Below are positions 17,849 through 25,226 of a stretch of DNA of 64,000 bases, in pieces. The notes beneath the pieces are model-generated. The model ran no database searches. It was not told the DNA's origin and saw only the letters and a list, made by a program, of their open reading frames with translations. Numbering within the stretch: the first letter of the stretch is position 1; each line of letters starts with the position of its first letter. Source of the DNA: Rhodoferax bucti (lineage in GTDB: Bacteria; Pseudomonadota; Gammaproteobacteria; Burkholderiales; Burkholderiaceae_C); assembly GCF_005876985.1 (NCBI RefSeq), contig NZ_VAHD01000003.1, positions 620,001 through 684,000 of the forward strand. Reading direction: 5' to 3'. The position numbers were made by a program, and so were the translations under genes.

Positions 17849-18310
17849 TTACAGCACCTCGGGAGACTGCACGGTAACCACTACCGTCTGCGCGATACCG
17901 TCGCGCTCACGGTGGCGTAGCCACCAGAGTGCGCCCTTTTTCACGGCGCACTCGGCTTCCTGCAGACCCAGCAGGCGCGAAATCGTCTCCCCCAAGGTGG
18001 GCTGGTGGCCCACCACCACCACGCATCCTTTGGCGTGGGGCCACTGCACCAGCTGCAGCAAATCATCCACCCCGCACAAGGGTGCCAACGCGGCATGCAC
18101 CTTGTATTTGCGCCCCAGCGCCACGGCCGTTTGCTCGGTACGCGTTGCCGGGCTCGACCAGATTTTGGCGCCATCGGGCAGCTGCCGGTCCAACCAAGCG
18201 CCCATGCGGGCTGCCTGCTTTTCGCCTTTGGCGGTCAGTGAACGCAGCAAGTCGTCCCCGACCAGATCCAGGTCAATCGCCTCTGCATGTCGCCACAAAA
18301 TCAGGTCCAT
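17849..18310 (-). CDS. sixA: Phosphohistidine phosphatase SixA-like (histidine phosphatase superfamily)
   Basis: A 153-residue protein starting MDLILWRHAEA, carrying the catalytic R-H dyad of the histidine phosphatase (RHG) superfamily. SSPATRTEQTA supplies the second Arg and VVVVGHQPTLGE the second His. Short stand-alone members are SixA phosphatases acting on phosphohistidine in proteins such as NPr. It lies 15 bp downstream of ppk1 on the same strand, so it is likely co-transcribed with it. Confidence 0.88.
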   Translation of the reverse strand: MDLILWRHAEAIDLDLVGDDLLRSLTAKGEKQAARMGAWLDRQLPDGAKIWSSPATRTEQTAVALGRKYKVHAALAPLCGVDDLLQLVQWPHAKGCVVVVGHQPTLGETISRLLGLQEAECAVKKGALWWLRHRERDGIAQTVVVTVQSPEVL

Positions 18311-18325
18311 GGCTGCTTACTCCCT

Positions 18326-20410
18326 TTAGTTTTTTTGGGTGCGACCGTAGCGGTCCATCAGTGCTTGTTGTGCGCCGTGCGCCTCGACTCCGGGGGCCGC
18401 TTCGGTGCGGCGGTAGCTGCCGTCGGCTTGCATGTCCCAGGCGTCTACGCCGTCGTGCATATAGGCCACCAGGCACTCGTCCACCAGGCGCTGGCGCAGG
18501 GCCTCATCGGTCACAGGCCAGGCCAGCTCGACGCGACGCACCATGTTGCGGTTCATCCAATCGGCGCTAGAGAGGTACAACTCGTCCACTGCATTGCTAC
18601 GGAAGTAAAACACCCGCGAGTGCTCCAAAAACCGCCCGATGACCGAGCGCACCCGGATGTTGTCGGTATAGCCCGGCACCTGCGCCGGCAAGATGCAGGC
18701 ACCGCGCACGATCAGGTCGATCTTCACCCCTTGCTGGCCCGCCAGCATCAGGGCGCGCACCAGCGCCTCGTCGGTGAGCGAATTCATTTTGGCAACGATG
18801 CGCGTATCGGCCCCACCCGCCGCCTCAACGCCGAGGGCTTCGATTTTGGCGAGCAGGTTGCGGTGCAGATGAAACGGTGCCATCCACAACTTGCTCATGC
18901 GCGGCAACTTGCTCTGGCTGGCCAGGTGCACAAACACATGCTCCATGTCGGCGGTGATGGCCGCATCGGCCGTGAGGTGGCTGATGTCGGTGTACAGGCG
19001 GGCTGTCTTGGGGTTGTAGTTGCCGGTCGACAAGTGCCCGTAACGCTTGAGCGTTTTGCCCTCGCGCCGGGTGATGAGCATCATCTTGGCGTGGGTTTTG
19101 AGGCCCACCACGCCATACAGCACCTGCGCGCCGATGGACTCCAGCATCTCGGCCCAGTTGATGTTGGCCTCTTCATCAAAGCGCGCCTTGAGCTCCACCA
19201 CCACCGTCACCTCTTTGCCCCGGCGCACCGCCTCACGCAGCAACTCCATCAGCTCGGAGTCGGTGCCGGTGCGGTAAATGGTTTGCTTGATGGCGAGCAC
19301 CTGTGGGTCGTTCACCGCATCGCGCAAAAAAGTGAGCACGCCATCAAAGCTCTCAAAGGGCTGGTGCATCAGGATGTCGCGCTCTTTGAGTTGCTCAAAG
19401 ATCGACTGCCCGGCGCGGATCTGCACCGGAAAGCTCGGGTTGTAGCGGGTGAAGCACAGGTCCGGCCGGTCCACCAAATCGATCAGCTGCGTCAGGCGCA
19501 CCAGGTTCACCGGGCCATGCACCCGGAACAATGCCTTGGGCGGCAGCTCAAACTGCTTGAGCAAAAACTCAGACAAATGCTCGGAGCATCCGGCCGACAC
19601 CTCCAGCCGCACCGCCTGCCCGTAGTGGCGGTGCTCCAGGCCTTCGCGCAGGGCCATGCGCAGGTTTTGCACATCGTCCTCGTCCACCGCCAGATCGGAG
19701 TGACGGGTCACACGGAACTGCGAAAACTGCCACACCTCGCGGCCGGTGAACAACTCTGCCAAGTGGGCGCGGATCACGCTGGAAAGCGATACAAACAAAG
19801 CCTTCTGCCCCGCCACTTTGGCCGGCATGCGAATCAGGCGCGGCAATACGCGCGGCACTTTGACGATGGCAATTTCGTTGTTGCGGCCAAAGGCGTCTTT
19901 GCCGGTCAAGCGCACGATGAAGTTGAGCGACTTGTTGGCCACCTGCGGAAAAGGGTGCGACGGGTCCAGTCCCACCGGTATCAGCAGCGGGCGTACTTCT
20001 TTTTCAAAATACTGTTTCACCCACGCCCGCTGGGCGGCATTGCGCTCGCCGTGCGACATGATGCGCAGGCCCTGGGCCACCAGGGCGGGCATGAGCTTTT
20101 CGTTGTACAGAGTGTATTGGCGGTCTACCAGTTGGTGCAGGGCGTCGGCCAGGCGGTCGAAGCTGGCCACGGTGTACTGGCCCTTGCGGTCGTTACCCTG
20201 AAAAGCGCTCAGGTGCGGCTCGGCGCGCACTTCAAAAAACTCGTCGAGGTTGGAGGAGACGATGCACAAATAGCGCAAGCGCTCCAGCAGCGGCACGTCT
20301 TCGCGCACCGCCCAATCCAGCACCCGCTCGTTAAAGGCCAGAAGGCTGAGGTCGCGGTCCAGCAAATCCGGATTGGCAACGGAGGAACGATCCTGAAATG
20401 AGGTCCACAT
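18326..20410 (-). CDS. ppk1: Polyphosphate kinase 1
   Basis: A 694-residue protein from the ATG at 20410 (MWTSFQDRSSVANPDLLDRDLSLLAFNERVL). The frame is open 213 nt further upstream, but that part overlaps the previous gene and lacks family similarity. The N domain has SSNLDEFFEVR, then KSLNFIVRLTGKD and HQPFESFDGVLTFLRDAVNDP. The phosphorylated His is in RYGHLSTGNYNPKTARLYTD, and a C-terminal PLD-like core follows. It makes polyphosphate from ATP. A Pho box lies 46 bp upstream. It is followed by sixA and lies on the opposite strand from ppx. Confidence 0.97.
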   Translation of the reverse strand: MWTSFQDRSSVANPDLLDRDLSLLAFNERVLDWAVREDVPLLERLRYLCIVSSNLDEFFEVRAEPHLSAFQGNDRKGQYTVASFDRLADALHQLVDRQYTLYNEKLMPALVAQGLRIMSHGERNAAQRAWVKQYFEKEVRPLLIPVGLDPSHPFPQVANKSLNFIVRLTGKDAFGRNNEIAIVKVPRVLPRLIRMPAKVAGQKALFVSLSSVIRAHLAELFTGREVWQFSQFRVTRHSDLAVDEDDVQNLRMALREGLEHRHYGQAVRLEVSAGCSEHLSEFLLKQFELPPKALFRVHGPVNLVRLTQLIDLVDRPDLCFTRYNPSFPVQIRAGQSIFEQLKERDILMHQPFESFDGVLTFLRDAVNDPQVLAIKQTIYRTGTDSELMELLREAVRRGKEVTVVVELKARFDEEANINWAEMLESIGAQVLYGVVGLKTHAKMMLITRREGKTLKRYGHLSTGNYNPKTARLYTDISHLTADAAITADMEHVFVHLASQSKLPRMSKLWMAPFHLHRNLLAKIEALGVEAAGGADTRIVAKMNSLTDEALVRALMLAGQQGVKIDLIVRGACILPAQVPGYTDNIRVRSVIGRFLEHSRVFYFRSNAVDELYLSSADWMNRNMVRRVELAWPVTDEALRQRLVDECLVAYMHDGVDAWDMQADGSYRRTEAAPGVEAHGAQQALMDRYGRTQKN

Positions 20411-20436
20411 GGCAGCTAGTGAGTGACTGATAAATG

Positions 20437-21528
20437 TCAGATTTTTGACGCACCAGATGACAGATTTGTGACGTTTGTCACGGAGACTGTACCGCGCGGC
20501 AAGCGCGCCCCCGCCTCTGCGGGCACCAGGTGACCGAGGAACATCAGCACCGCATAGGCCCAGCTGAACTGCAGGGCCCGGCTGCGGGCCTCGTGGCGCG
20601 GTACGCTGAGTGCACCGTACCACGCCTGCTGCAGATCACTGTGCGTTACCCCACCCCGGGGCGGCGTGCCGACGGCTTCCGCAGGGCCAGCCACCGGGTA
20701 CGCCGCCACCGGCGTGCCGCAGGCCATGGCCTCCAGCATGACCATGCCAAAGGTATCCGTCCGGCTGGGCATGACCAGCACATCGGCTGCGGCATACACG
20801 CGGGCCAACTCGTCGCGCGGCAACACGCCCAGCCAACGCGCGGTGGGGTAGCGGTCCTTCAGGTCCTGCTCCAGCGGGCCGGCGCCGCACACCACTTTGG
20901 TGCCCGGCACATCGAGCTTGAGAAAGGCCTCGATATTTTTCTGAGCAGCCACACGCCCTACATACAAAGACACCGGGCGTGCCAACGCCCCCAGCGGCGG
21001 GTAGACCTGCAGCGTCTCCCGGTAGGCAAAGGCAGCAGCATCGACACCATGCGTCCAGCTGCGCAAACGGCGAAAGCCCTTGGCATGCAGGGTGTGCAAC
21101 AGGCCATGGGTCGGCACCATCACCCCGCACGAGGCGCGGTGGAAATACCGCAGCACCGCCCAGCTCAGCCACTGGGGCACATGAAAGCGGCTGCGCAGTA
21201 TCGCGGGCAGGCGGGTGTGGTAGCCGGTGGTGAAGGCCCACTGGCGTTGACGGCAATAGCTGCGCGCCGCCCAGCCCAGCGGACCCTCGGTGGCGAGGTG
21301 AATCGCATCGGGCTTGGCGGCCTGCAGAAAAGCGGCCATGGCACGGCCCGGGCACACTGCCAGGTCAATGCCGGGGTAGCCGGGGCATGGCCGGGTGGCA
21401 AACAGGCCGGGGTGGATGACTTCCACCTCATGCCCCGTGCGCCCCAGCTCACGCACCAATTGCACCAGGGTGGTGACCACCCCGTTCACCTGCGGCAACC
21501 AGGCATCGGTTACCAGCACCAGTTTCAT
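20437..21528 (-). CDS. GT4-family glycosyltransferase (Agt/diacylglycerol glycosyltransferase-like)
   Basis: A 363-residue protein from the ATG at 21528 (MKLVLVTDAWLPQVNGVVTTL), which overlaps the upstream stop as ATGA. It is a GT-B fold with HLATEGPLGWAARSYC and TTGYHTRLP in the N half, and VSLYVGRVAAQKNIEAFL plus a nucleotide-sugar motif in PSRTDTFGMVMLEAMACGTPVAAYP. From memory it resembles the GT4 enzymes paired with PlcP that glycosylate diacylglycerol under phosphate starvation. The last codons contain the Pho box for ppk1. Substrate is inferred. Confidence 0.8.
   Translation of the reverse strand: MKLVLVTDAWLPQVNGVVTTLVQLVRELGRTGHEVEVIHPGLFATRPCPGYPGIDLAVCPGRAMAAFLQAAKPDAIHLATEGPLGWAARSYCRQRQWAFTTGYHTRLPAILRSRFHVPQWLSWAVLRYFHRASCGVMVPTHGLLHTLHAKGFRRLRSWTHGVDAAAFAYRETLQVYPPLGALARPVSLYVGRVAAQKNIEAFLKLDVPGTKVVCGAGPLEQDLKDRYPTARWLGVLPRDELARVYAAADVLVMPSRTDTFGMVMLEAMACGTPVAAYPVAGPAEAVGTPPRGGVTHSDLQQAWYGALSVPRHEARSRALQFSWAYAVLMFLGHLVPAEAGARLPRGTVSVTNVTNLSSGASKI
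20457..20474 (-). promoter_or_regulatory. Pho box upstream of ppk1, inside the 3' end of the GT4 gene
   Basis: Read on the minus strand: ACGTCACaaatCTGTCAT, one perfect and one 4/7 PhoB half site with the canonical 4 nt spacer. Exactly 10 nt downstream is AAAAAT, a 4/6 match to a -10. The box ends 46 bp before the ppk1 ATG, similar to the fasciclin gene layout. Confidence 0.7.
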
Positions 21529-22400
21529 GCGGGGGTTTCCTGCAAGGGGGCCGGCAACAACGCAGTCGCTGGCATTCCAGGGGTATCGCCCCACACCACC
21601 AGCTCCAGCTGGCCATCCATGTGCTCGACTAATGCAGTGCGGCTCTCCACCCAATCGCCATCGTTGCAGTACAGGGTGCCGTCGATAGTGCGCATCTCCG
21701 CCCGGTGGATGTGGCCGCACACCACGCCATCGTGGCCACGGTGGCGGGCTTCCTGGGCCACGGCTTTTTCAAAGTCGGTCACGTAGTTGAGCGCCATCTT
21801 CACCTTGTGCTTGAGGTAGGCCGAGAGCGACCAATAGGGCAAGCCCAGGCGCGCGCGCAGGTGGTTCAAATGGCGGTTCATCCGCAGAGTAAATTCGTAG
21901 GCGTAGTCGCCGGTGTAGGCCAGCCACTTGGCGCGCTGGATGACCGCATCGAAATAATCACCATGCGTGACCCAGAGCTTGCGGCCATCGGCAGTGGTGT
22001 GCACCGTATCGGCATGCACCTCGATGCCGCCGAACTGGTGGCCCACAAAGGCGCGGGCAAATTCGTCGTGGTTGCCGGGGATGAATACCACGCGGCAGCC
22101 CTTGCGCGCGCGGCGCAGCAGCTTTTGCACCACGTCGTTGTGCGCCTGCGGCCAAAACCAGCGGCGGCGCAGCTGCCAGCCGTCGATGATGTCGCCCACC
22201 AAATACAGGTTGTCGCTGGGGTGGTGCTTCAAAAAGTCCAGCAGGGGCTTGGCCTGGCAACCGGCGGTGCCCAGGTGGATGTCCGACACAAACACCGCAC
22301 GGTAGCGGCGATGGCCGACATCGTCATCCGTGTCCGGACCTTCGGCGCCCGTGACCAAACCGGGGAAGTTGGCTCCGAGGGCGTCGAATGTGCTGCGCAT
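21525..22400 (-). CDS. Metallophosphoesterase, UDP-2,3-diacylglucosamine diphosphatase (LpxH) family, PlcP-like
   Basis: A 291-residue calcineurin-like phosphoesterase. Metal-binding motifs are FVSDIHLG (near 37), LVGDIIDGWQL, IPGNHDEFAR, VTHGDYFD and VCGHIHRAE. The segments RRRWFWPQAHNDVVQKLLRR and LGLPYWSLSAYLKHKVK match my memory of the PlcP phospholipase C-like proteins of rhizobia and marine bacteria better than true LpxH. PlcP releases diacylglycerol from phospholipids during phosphate starvation. The start overlaps the upstream stop (TAATG) and the end overlaps the GT4 start by 4 nt. A lipid A role (LpxH) is the alternative. Confidence 0.8.
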   Translation of the reverse strand: MRSTFDALGANFPGLVTGAEGPDTDDDVGHRRYRAVFVSDIHLGTAGCQAKPLLDFLKHHPSDNLYLVGDIIDGWQLRRRWFWPQAHNDVVQKLLRRARKGCRVVFIPGNHDEFARAFVGHQFGGIEVHADTVHTTADGRKLWVTHGDYFDAVIQRAKWLAYTGDYAYEFTLRMNRHLNHLRARLGLPYWSLSAYLKHKVKMALNYVTDFEKAVAQEARHRGHDGVVCGHIHRAEMRTIDGTLYCNDGDWVESRTALVEHMDGQLELVVWGDTPGMPATALLPAPLQETPA

Positions 22401-23236
22401 TACGCCCCCAGAAAGTGCTTGCGGTAGCGGGCGGGCAAGTCCGCAATGCGCATGAGCATCGGCAAGTCCGCCGTGTTGAAGTCCGGGTCCCAGGCCGGAG
22501 CACCCAACACCTTGGCGCCCAGGCGCAAATAGCCTTTGATGAGCGCCGGGGGCTCCACGTCCAGCGTGCTGTCGAGCTGCTCAATCGGCAGCGGCAGGCG
22601 CGGGCGCACATGGAAGTCGATCGGGGCGAGGTGCGTGGCCTGCACCTGGCGCCAGATGCTGGCCGCCACATCGCCGCTAACCACACCGTTGTGCAGCATG
22701 GGAATGCTGGCGCAGCCGATCATGGAGTCCAGCTGGTTGCGCACCATGAACTCGGCCAGCGCACCCCACAGCGCCATGATGACGCCGCCATGGCGATGGT
22801 CGGGGTGCACGCAGCTGCGGCCCAGCTCCACCATGCGCGCGCGCATGCTGCGCAGGCGGGTGAGGTCGAACTCGGTATCGCTATAAAAGCTGCCCACCCG
22901 CTTGGCTTGGGCGGGGGTGAGCACCCGGTAGGTGCCGATGACCTGGCCGGTGGCCTGCTCGCGCACCAGCAGGTGCTCGCAAAAGTTGTCAAACAAGTCC
23001 ACATCGTGGCCGGCCAAGGGGGTGCTCAGGCGCGCGCCCATTTCACCTGCGAACACATCAAAACGCAGGCGCTGGGCGGCGCGCACATCATCCTGGTGGC
23101 GGGCCCACTGCACTTCAATGCCATGGCTGCGCTCCGCAGCCGGTTGCATCGTGTTTGCCAAGGTTGTCGGCAGGGCCGTGCGCTGCACGGTGGGTGATGC
23201 CAGGGTGGGTGCGGAAATAGCGGCAGAAATTGTCAT
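22400..23236 (-). CDS. GNAT-family acyltransferase, OlsB-like (COG3176 type)
   Basis: A 278-residue protein from the ATG at 23236, preceded by AAGGGG; a TTG at 23266 would be in frame but overlaps this ribosome binding site. After a variable N-terminus, the core has AAQRLRFDVFAGEMGA, DLFDNFCEHLLV, VIGTYRVLTP, FDLTRLRSMRARMVELGRSCVHPDHRHGG and NQLDSMIGCASIPM. This pattern fits the OlsB/putative hemolysin acyltransferase family that N-acylates ornithine with 3-hydroxyacyl chains. It is the first gene of the OlsB-PlcP-GT4 group, all overlapping, which suggests synthesis of phosphorus-free lipids. No OlsA gene is in the window. Confidence 0.8.
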   Translation of the reverse strand: MTISAAISAPTLASPTVQRTALPTTLANTMQPAAERSHGIEVQWARHQDDVRAAQRLRFDVFAGEMGARLSTPLAGHDVDLFDNFCEHLLVREQATGQVIGTYRVLTPAQAKRVGSFYSDTEFDLTRLRSMRARMVELGRSCVHPDHRHGGVIMALWGALAEFMVRNQLDSMIGCASIPMLHNGVVSGDVAASIWRQVQATHLAPIDFHVRPRLPLPIEQLDSTLDVEPPALIKGYLRLGAKVLGAPAWDPDFNTADLPMLMRIADLPARYRKHFLGA

Positions 23237-23324
23237 TGTTGTCCCCTTCTCTGAGTGCGGTAGCAATGAGCAGCAAGTGTGGGCAGGCGGGATGACCCGA
23301 ACATGGCAGTCCCGTGAACTTTTC

Positions 23325-23352
23325 GTGACACACGCAGCACGCGGGCTATTAA
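23325..23352 (+). promoter_or_regulatory. Predicted sigma70 promoter of the ars operon
   Basis: GTGACA (23325-23330) and TATTAA (23347-23352) are separated by 16 bp. The predicted start point falls about 20 nt before the arsR ATG, inside the ArsR operator palindrome. Confidence 0.6.
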
Positions 23353-23356
23353 TTCA

Positions 23357-23380
23357 ATATTTCAAGTATTATTGAAATAT
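23357..23380. promoter_or_regulatory. ArsR operator palindrome overlapping the arsR start codon
   Basis: ATATTTCAA (23357-23365) and TTGAAATAT (23372-23380) are perfect 9 bp inverted arms around GTATTA. TCAA-6-TTGA is the core expected for ArsR/SmtB repressors. The right arm includes the first two bases of the arsR ATG (23379-23381). No Shine-Dalgarno is present upstream. Confidence 0.85.
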
Positions 23381-23723
23381 GAACTCCACCCTGATCGACG
23401 AAACCCAAGCCCTGCAAGCCCTCACCGCGCTGGCCCAGGCCCAACGGCTGCGCATCTTCAAGGCGCTGGTGGTGGCCGGGCAAGACGGGCTGACCCCCGG
23501 CGTGCTGGCCGAGCGCCTAGGCGCGGCGCCTAGCGCGCTGTCTTTCCACCTCAAAGAACTGGCCCATGCCGGCCTGGCGAGCAGCGAGCAGCGCGGGCGC
23601 AACCTGATTTACCGCGCCGACTTCAGCCGCATGAACGGCGTGCTGGCCTACCTCACCGAGCACTGCTGCCAAGGTGCCGCCTGCGAAGCCACCAACGCCC
23701 CCGGCGTGTGCACCACCTGCTGA
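23379..23723 (+). CDS. arsR: ArsR-family arsenic-responsive repressor (C-terminal Cys cluster type)
   Basis: A 114-residue winged helix-turn-helix repressor with LAQAQRLRIFKALVVAG and recognition segment LGAAPSALSFHLKELAHAGLASSEQRGRN. The classical ELCVCDL arsenic site of plasmid R773 ArsR is missing. Instead it has Cys96-Cys97 and Cys102 in HCCQGAAC, very close to the three-Cys As(III) site known in the Acidithiobacillus ferrooxidans type, plus Cys111 and Cys114 at the end. As(III) binding should release it from the operator at 23357-23380. It is the first gene of the ars operon. Confidence 0.93.
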   Translation: MNSTLIDETQALQALTALAQAQRLRIFKALVVAGQDGLTPGVLAERLGAAPSALSFHLKELAHAGLASSEQRGRNLIYRADFSRMNGVLAYLTEHCCQGAACEATNAPGVCTTC

Positions 23724-23766
23724 GGCAGGGAGCCCTCATGTACCGGAGCACCGCAGTTTTCAGGCA

Positions 23767-23824
23767 CAAAAAAGCCTCTAGCGTTCATCGCGCCTACGGA
23801 AGCAGCTCCTGAATTCATAGCAAC
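23767..23824. repeat. Dispersed repeat, degenerate copy B (arsR-arsC gap)
   Basis: AAAAAAGCCTCTAGCG...AGCAGCTCCTG...CATAGCAA follows the layout of copy D (62481) with many changes. It occupies most of the 136 bp gap between arsR and arsC. Pairing potential is poor, so it is probably an old copy. Confidence 0.5.
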
Positions 23825-23859
23825 TATTCGTCTTGTTTTTCACTATCAAGGAAACCACC

Positions 23860-24360
23860 ATGTCCACAGCGACCCTCAACGTGCTCTTTTTGTGCACCCA
23901 CAACTCGGCCCGCAGCATCCTGGCCGAAGCCACGCTCAACCACATCGGCGGCGGCCGCTTCCAAGGCTTTTCGGCCGGCAGCAGCCCGCGCGAAAACCAG
24001 CAGCCCAACCCCATAGGCCTGCAAACCCTGCGCAACGCCGGCATCAGCACCGAGGGCCTGCGCAGCAAAAGCTGGGATGAGTTCGCCCTGCCCGACGCGC
24101 CACACATGGACCTGATCATCACCGTGTGCGACAACGCCGCCGGTGAGGTCTGCCCCTTCTGGCCCGGCAAACCCGCCACTGCGCACTGGGGCTACGCCGA
24201 CCCGTCTGCCGGCGATGGCAGCGACGAACAAAAAGCAGAAGCCTTCAAACACACTCTGCACGCCATCCGCCGCCGCCTGGACCTGCTGGTCAACCTCCCC
24301 GCCGACAAGCTGGAAGCCATGACCCTCCAACAAACCGCGAAAGATCTGGCGAAAGCATGA
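23860..24360 (+). CDS. arsC: Arsenate reductase ArsC, low-molecular-weight phosphatase (thioredoxin-coupled) type
   Basis: A 166-residue protein from the ATG at 23860 (AAGGAAACCACC upstream). It starts MSTATLNVLFLCTHNSARS with the P-loop C-x5-R-S of LMW protein tyrosine phosphatases, and has CDNAAGEVCPFWPGKPATAHWGYADPS, where the redox Cys residues and the acidic D-P lie. It reduces As(V) to As(III), normally using thioredoxin. The end overlaps the aquaporin start by 4 nt. The same operon encodes an unrelated glutaredoxin-type reductase. Confidence 0.93.
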   Translation: MSTATLNVLFLCTHNSARSILAEATLNHIGGGRFQGFSAGSSPRENQQPNPIGLQTLRNAGISTEGLRSKSWDEFALPDAPHMDLIITVCDNAAGEVCPFWPGKPATAHWGYADPSAGDGSDEQKAEAFKHTLHAIRRRLDLLVNLPADKLEAMTLQQTAKDLAKA

Positions 24361-25226
24361 GCGAACCCACGAAGTTGACAACGAGTGCCGGCATCAGCGT
24401 GAGCGCCAGCCCGGAAGCCCGGGCGGCAGCGCGTTCTGCGCAGGTCAAGGAGGAGCCCGCGCAGCGGGCGGAGGACACGGAGCAGAACGCGCTGCCGCCC
24501 GGGCGCAGCGCACCAAAGGCAGCCCCGCAGCACTCACTCGGACAACAACTGCTAGCCGAGTTCGCAGGCACCGCCGCCCTGCTCTGCGCCGTCATAGGCT
24601 CCGGCATCATGGCCCAGCGCATCAGCGGCGGCAATGACGGCGTAGCGCTCTTGGCCAACACCCTGGCCACCGTGTTCGCGCTCTACGTGCTGATCGAAAG
24701 CCTGAGCCCCATCAGCGGCGCCCACTTCAACCCGCTGGTCACCCTGGTAATGTGGTCCAAAGGGCAGCTAGCGCCCGAGAATAGTGCGCGAGTAGCTACG
24801 CTTTTCATAGCAGCCCAACTCTCCGGCGCCGTAACGGGTGCAGCGCTGGCTAACGCCATGTTCGAGCTGCCGCTGCTGCACCTGAGCCACCACCTGCGCG
24901 GCGGCTGGGATGCTGCGGGCCAGTTCACCGGCTGGGGCCAGTGGGTGGCTGAAGCCGTGGCCACCGGCGGGCTGCTGTTCACCATCCTGCGGGCGCCTGA
25001 GGGCAAGGCCCCGGCGCTGGTGGCCTGCTACATCGGCGCGGCCTACTGGTTCACCGCCAGCACCTCGTTTGCCAACCCTGCCGCCGTCATGGGCCGCATG
25101 TTCAGCGACACCTTTGCCGGCATCGCCCCGGCCAGCGCGCCCGGCTTTGTGCTGGCGCAAACCGTGGGCGCTACGCTCGGCGTAGCCTTGGCACAAGCAC
25201 TTTCCCCCAAGAAGACTTCTGTATGA
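24357..25226 (+). CDS. MIP/aquaporin-family channel (AqpS-like, arsenic operon) with N-terminal extension
   Basis: A 289-residue six-TM aquaglyceroporin-type channel. TM1 is LLAEFAGTAALLCAVIGSGI. The first half-helix motif is NPL rather than NPA (GAHFNPLVTL), and the second is SFANPAAVMGR with the conserved Arg. Such channels in ars operons are thought to let As(III) leave down its gradient. The first ~60 residues are a polar Ala/Glu/Arg-rich extension absent from usual aquaporins and encoded by a perfect inverted repeat. A dispersed repeat also encodes QLAPENSARVATLF after the first pore motif. The start overlaps arsC (ATGA), as does the end with the next arsC. Confidence 0.88.
   Translation: MSEPTKLTTSAGISVSASPEARAAARSAQVKEEPAQRAEDTEQNALPPGRSAPKAAPQHSLGQQLLAEFAGTAALLCAVIGSGIMAQRISGGNDGVALLANTLATVFALYVLIESLSPISGAHFNPLVTLVMWSKGQLAPENSARVATLFIAAQLSGAVTGAALANAMFELPLLHLSHHLRGGWDAAGQFTGWGQWVAEAVATGGLLFTILRAPEGKAPALVACYIGAAYWFTASTSFANPAAVMGRMFSDTFAGIAPASAPGFVLAQTVGATLGVALAQALSPKKTSV
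24417..24504. repeat. Perfect 23 bp inverted repeat inside the aquaporin gene
   Basis: Arms at 24417-24439 and 24482-24504 are exact reverse complements over 23 bp, separated by 42 nt that contain a further GCCCGC/GCGGGC stem. It is in frame within the N-terminal extension and keeps the reading frame open. It has the form of a small mobile hairpin element. No target-site duplication was identified. Confidence 0.85.
24762..24813 (+). repeat. Dispersed repeat, copy H (inside aquaporin gene)
   Basis: CAGCTAGCGCCCGAGAATAG, then TGCGCGAGTAGCTACGCTTT and TCATAGCA, follow copy D at 62481 throughout. Read in the gene's frame it gives QLAPENSARVATLFIA, related to the peptides encoded by copies E and F. 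Confidence 0.65.

Noticed and set aside
18287..20401. 704-codon open frame on the plus strand
   Set aside because: It is the antisense shadow of ppk1, which is unmistakable on the minus strand.
23314..23331. Pho-box-like site GTGTCACgaaaAGTTCAC on the minus strand before the OlsB-like gene
   Set aside because: One half site matches well, but the second is weak and there is no good -10 ten nt downstream. It also overlaps the arsR -35. It is not strong enough to list, though biologically tempting.
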